Shown here: piece after piece, positions 15,195 through 17,537 of the stretch
Position numbering within the stretch: the stretch's first letter is position 1
How the letters are laid out: the number at the start of each line of letters is the position of its first letter
Assembly (NCBI GenBank): GCA_045578665.1
Contig: JAZNKR010000192.1
Span: 1-17,537, forward strand
Source of the DNA: HGM04593 sp045578665
GTDB lineage: Bacteria > Bacteroidota > Bacteroidia > Bacteroidales > Bacteroidaceae
Reading direction: 5' to 3'
DNA length: 17,537 nt
Made by a program: the position numbers and the translations under genes
Notes under the pieces: generated by a model
Database searches by the model: none
Told to the model about the DNA's origin: nothing
The model's input: the letters and a program-made list of their open reading frames with translations, nothing else

Positions 15195-15222
15195 GTTGTC
15201 TAATATGTAATTTATAATCAGT

Positions 15223-16398
15223 ATGAAAAATATAAAGGATTCTATTTTCTATGTAGGTGTAAACGACCGCACGACACATCTTTTCGAGAGATTGTGGAGT
15301 CTGCGTCGTGGTGTCTCATACAACAGTTATGTTGTTGTCGATGAGAAGGTTGCAGTGATTGATACGGTCGAGGCATCTTCGGCAGGTTCTTTCCTCGATG
15401 GCATTGCCGAGGCTACAGGCGGACGTGCTGTCGATTATCTTGTTGTCAATCACATGGAACCCGACCATTCGGGCTCCATTGCCATGCTGCGCAACCGCTA
15501 TCCCGACATGAAGATTATCGGCAATGCCAAGACCTTGCAGATGATTGGAGGTTTCTATGGTATTACTGACAATTTTGTGGAGGTGGCAGACGGCGACACA
15601 GTTTCTCTCGGTAAGGAGGCATTGACATTCTATCTTGCACCTATGGTGCATTGGCCCGAGACGATGGTTACCTTTGCTTCGCAGGCACGCGTTCTCTTCT
15701 CGGGCGATGCCTTCGGATGCTTCGGAGCACTCGATGGCGGCGTAACAGACGATGTGTTGCGTTTCGAGGACTACCGCGACGAGATGGTGCGTTACTATGC
15801 CTGCATCGTAGGTAAGTACGGTGCTCCTGTGCAGAAGGCATTGCAGAAACTCTCTTCTCTGCCGTTCGAGGTTATTGCTTCCACTCATGGTCCTGTGTGG
15901 AAGAACTATATACCGCAGGTGATTGCCGTTTATGATGAACTCAGCCGCTATGCGGCGGGCAAAGGTGTGGTGCTTGCCTACGGCTCCATGTATGGAAACA
16001 CTGCCGCGTTGTGCGACGAGGTGGCTTGCAGGCTCCGCAGCAATGGGGTGGAGACAATAAAGATATACGACCTCTCTTCGGCTGATATTTCCGAGGTGTT
16101 GCGCGATATATTCCTTTATCGTGGTCTTGTGGTTGCATCGCCCACATACAACAACGAACTTTTCCCGCCCGTGCGCGAACTGCTCAACAAAATCGCGGAG
16201 CGCACTGTAAAAGGACGTCTCTTCGGTTTCGTAGGTTCCTATACATGGGCTTCGGCTGCGCTCAAACGTATGAACGAGTTTGCCGAAAAGAATTCATGGG
16301 AGGTCCTTCCTTGCTCTATTGAGATGAAGCAATCGACACTGTCGGTACGCGATGAGCAGATTGAGGAATTTGCAAAGCAGTTTGCCGAGGCTCTGTAA
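15223..16398 (+). CDS. Flavodiiron protein (A-type flavoprotein, FprA-like)
   Basis: Family members reduce O2 to water and/or NO to N2O in the cytoplasm and protect anaerobes. The 391 aa have the two expected domains. The metallo-beta-lactamase-like part (1-245) has the diiron ligands H77, E79, D81 and H82 in NHMEPDHSGS, H143 in PMVHWPE, D162 in SGDAFGCFG and H222 in STHGPVW, so the site looks intact. The flavodoxin part (248-391) has the FMN phosphate loop YGSMYGNT (253-260) and a later ASPTYNNELFPP. No rubredoxin or flavin-reductase domain is fused, so electrons must come from a separate partner. The O2 versus NO preference cannot be told from sequence. The gene follows the tandem promoter array. 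Confidence 0.94.
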   Translation: MKNIKDSIFYVGVNDRTTHLFERLWSLRRGVSYNSYVVVDEKVAVIDTVEASSAGSFLDGIAEATGGRAVDYLVVNHMEPDHSGSIAMLRNRYPDMKIIGNAKTLQMIGGFYGITDNFVEVADGDTVSLGKEALTFYLAPMVHWPETMVTFASQARVLFSGDAFGCFGALDGGVTDDVLRFEDYRDEMVRYYACIVGKYGAPVQKALQKLSSLPFEVIASTHGPVWKNYIPQVIAVYDELSRYAAGKGVVLAYGSMYGNTAALCDEVACRLRSNGVETIKIYDLSSADISEVLRDIFLYRGLVVASPTYNNELFPPVRELLNKIAERTVKGRLFGFVGSYTWASAALKRMNEFAEKNSWEVLPCSIEMKQSTLSVRDEQIEEFAKQFAEAL

Positions 16399-16416
16399 AT
16401 ATAAATGAGAGATACT

Positions 16417-17052
16417 ATGAAATTCGTAAAGATATTACTTATGGGAACTGTTGTGGCTTCTTTGCTCTCCTGCAATGGTGGCGAACAGCAGTCGTGCAAC
16501 GACTCTTCGTGTGATAAAAATCATGTGATAGAGAATATTATGGCGCGTCGCAGCATACGCAAGTATAAACCCGGCACTGTCGACCGCGACACCATGAAAA
16601 AGATTCTCGAGTGTGGCATAAATGCTCCCAACGGACAGAACAAGCAGTCGTGGGAGGTGAGAGTGGTCGATAACCCTGCGACAATGGAGGAAATAAAGAG
16701 CATTATGGCAGCCGCTTATCCCGCCGAGGATGCCAAAAGGGTAACAGCCTGTTTCAGGAATGCTCCGGTGATGGTATTCATTGCCCGCGACCTTTCGTAC
16801 GACTTTTCGGCTTACGATTGTGGCTTGATGGCAGAGAATATGATGCTGTCGGCAACATCGTTGGGTGTAGGCTCTGTGTGTCTGGGCAGCCCGGTGCGTT
16901 TCATCAACGACAATCCCGCCTGCGCTCCTGTGCTTGATAAATTGGGTTTCAGTGAGGGGTATAAGCTTGCGCTATGTGTAGGCTTCGGGTATCCCGATGA
17001 GACTCCCGCTGCAAAACCCCGCGATTGGGGAAAGGTTAAATTCTTGGATTGA
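16417..17052 (+). CDS. Nitroreductase-family protein with a lipoprotein signal
   Basis: The 211-aa product starts with a lipoprotein signal peptide (MKFVKILLMGTVVASLLSC, lipid Cys at 19). A short linker with two more cysteines (C27, C32) follows, then an FMN-dependent nitroreductase domain from about residue 37. That domain opens with the family signature ENIMARRSIRKYKPG and continues with INAPNGQNKQSWEV, a FRNAPVMVFIA core, and AENMMLSATSLGVGSVCLGS. The substrate is unknown. It sits 18 nt after the flavodiiron gene and probably shares its transcript. An ATG at 16405 is an alternative start; 16417 is preferred because it gives a normal signal-peptide n-region and a purine-rich stretch precedes it. 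Confidence 0.85.
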   Translation: MKFVKILLMGTVVASLLSCNGGEQQSCNDSSCDKNHVIENIMARRSIRKYKPGTVDRDTMKKILECGINAPNGQNKQSWEVRVVDNPATMEEIKSIMAAAYPAEDAKRVTACFRNAPVMVFIARDLSYDFSAYDCGLMAENMMLSATSLGVGSVCLGSPVRFINDNPACAPVLDKLGFSEGYKLALCVGFGYPDETPAAKPRDWGKVKFLD

Positions 17053-17166
17053 TAATTATTAGTGTCCGGTAAATTTTTATTCTGCTTATGTTTTGAACTC
17101 CTCCGTCTTCAAAAACGAATTTTTGAATGACCTCGCAAGCTCGGCACTCCTTTGATAATATCGAAA

Positions 17167-17311
17167 CTATGCTGCGCTCGTTGCAAATGTAAGTAAACTT
17201 CCATTCACTCGCTTGCTATAGTTTTGGAAAGCTAAAGCTTTCGTCGTCGCAAAGCTCGTGCCAGCGAGTACAATGCGAGCTTGCTTGCAATTGTAAACGA
17301 GCGCAGCAGAG
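17167..17311. repeat. Long-range inverted repeat
   Basis: GCTGCGCTCGTT (17171-17182) is the exact reverse complement of AACGAGCGCAGC (17296-17307). Extending outward by four bases adds three more pairs. The 113-nt interior holds smaller hairpins, so the whole could fold as a branched cruciform or RNA. Confidence 0.7.
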
Positions 17312-17320
17312 CTTCGCATA

Positions 17321-17398
17321 AAGCAAACATTGCTTATTACGCAATGTCCTCTTCAAGAGGAGGAATGTAAATTCCTGAAAATTACTAATGTCTGACAT
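17321..17398. repeat. Close-packed hairpin series with two mutually exclusive stems
   Basis: AAGCAA/TTGCTT (17321-17335) shares bases with the competing stem ACATTGC/GCAATGT (17327-17347). Next are CCTCTT/AAGAGG (17348-17360), AGGAAT/ATTCCT with loop GTAA (17361-17376) and AATGTC/GACATT (17387-17399). The abutting arrangement, without spare bases between 17327 and 17376, looks organised rather than random. Its function is unknown. Confidence 0.6.
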
Positions 17399-17537
17399 TC
17401 TCCCTCTATTATTATGGTTTTTGCAAGTAAATTATGCAAAAAAAGGTGTATATTTTTCCTTTTTATTTATAACAGCAAACATTCTTGCCACAATTTTAGC
17501 TCTCACTGCATTAATGACCGACATTTTGTTTTTTCCT

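Larger units (their letters stand above)
17053..17537. other. Gene-free region with many short inverted repeats
   Basis: No credible gene is found in 485 bp. It begins with the motif TTATTAGTGTCCGGTAAA (17056-17073), shared with 207-224. Perfect inverted repeats follow: 17108-17127 (TTCAAAAA, loop CGAA), 17227-17242 (GAAAGC, loop TAAA), AAGCTCG/CGAGCTT (17252-17258 and 17276-17282), then a close-packed series at 17321-17398. The last 130 bp are AT-rich and may lead into a gene or mobile element outside the window. Confidence 0.6.

Noticed and set aside
17108..17127. Hairpin TTCAAAAA/TTTTTGAA as terminator of the nitroreductase transcript
   Set aside because: The stem is nearly all A-T and no T tract follows, so it is not a convincing intrinsic terminator.

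Overview
The window looks like a piece of a Bacteroidales chromosome (Bacteroides/Prevotella-like). Grounds: a GldH-type lipoprotein, an RNase H with a viroplasmin-like N-terminal domain, a RicT/PSP1 protein directly after a delta' subunit gene, an extended RodA, and several promoters of the Bacteroidetes type (TTTG, about 19-21 nt, TAnnTTTG) instead of -35/-10 boxes. The genus is inferred from memory of the families, not searched.

Layout. Bases 1-230 hold no gene but a large fold-back element. Bases 231-3193 (minus strand) are argS, an RNase H gene and the membrane half of an LTA-synthase/sulfatase-like gene whose catalytic domain is absent. A 204-bp divergent promoter region follows. Bases 3398-7156 (plus strand) are a tight run metF, holB-like, ricT-like, gldH. 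This run collides tail to tail with rodA, overlapping it by 38 bp. Bases 7119-14347 (minus strand) are one compact unit read purH, mreB, mreC, mreD, mrdA (PBP2), rodA: the last two steps of IMP synthesis joined to the elongasome. Bases 14348-15222 are non-coding and contain the most remarkable object in the window, an array of seven exact-length 82-bp tandem repeats. Bases 15223-17052 (plus strand) are a flavodiiron protein gene and a lipoprotein nitroreductase. Bases 17053-17537 have no gene but are dense in short inverted repeats.

How the parts work together. The mre/mrd genes make the core of the rod-shape peptidoglycan machine (MreB filament, MreC/MreD, PBP2 transpeptidase, RodA glycosyltransferase). 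The flavodiiron protein and nitroreductase are probably redox or oxygen-defence enzymes of an anaerobe.

The main discovery candidate is the 82-bp array in front of the flavodiiron gene. Every unit carries a Bacteroidetes-type -7 element (TATCTTTG), with a CTTG 21 nt upstream for most of them. The same stretch forms a hairpin whose stem pairs differ between units in a compensated way at five positions. The eighth, truncated copy keeps the -7 element, and its hairpin is replaced by a 17-nt palindrome located where transcription of the flavodiiron gene should start. This reads as a promoter-bearing, structure-conserving repeat that has been amplified upstream of a redox gene.
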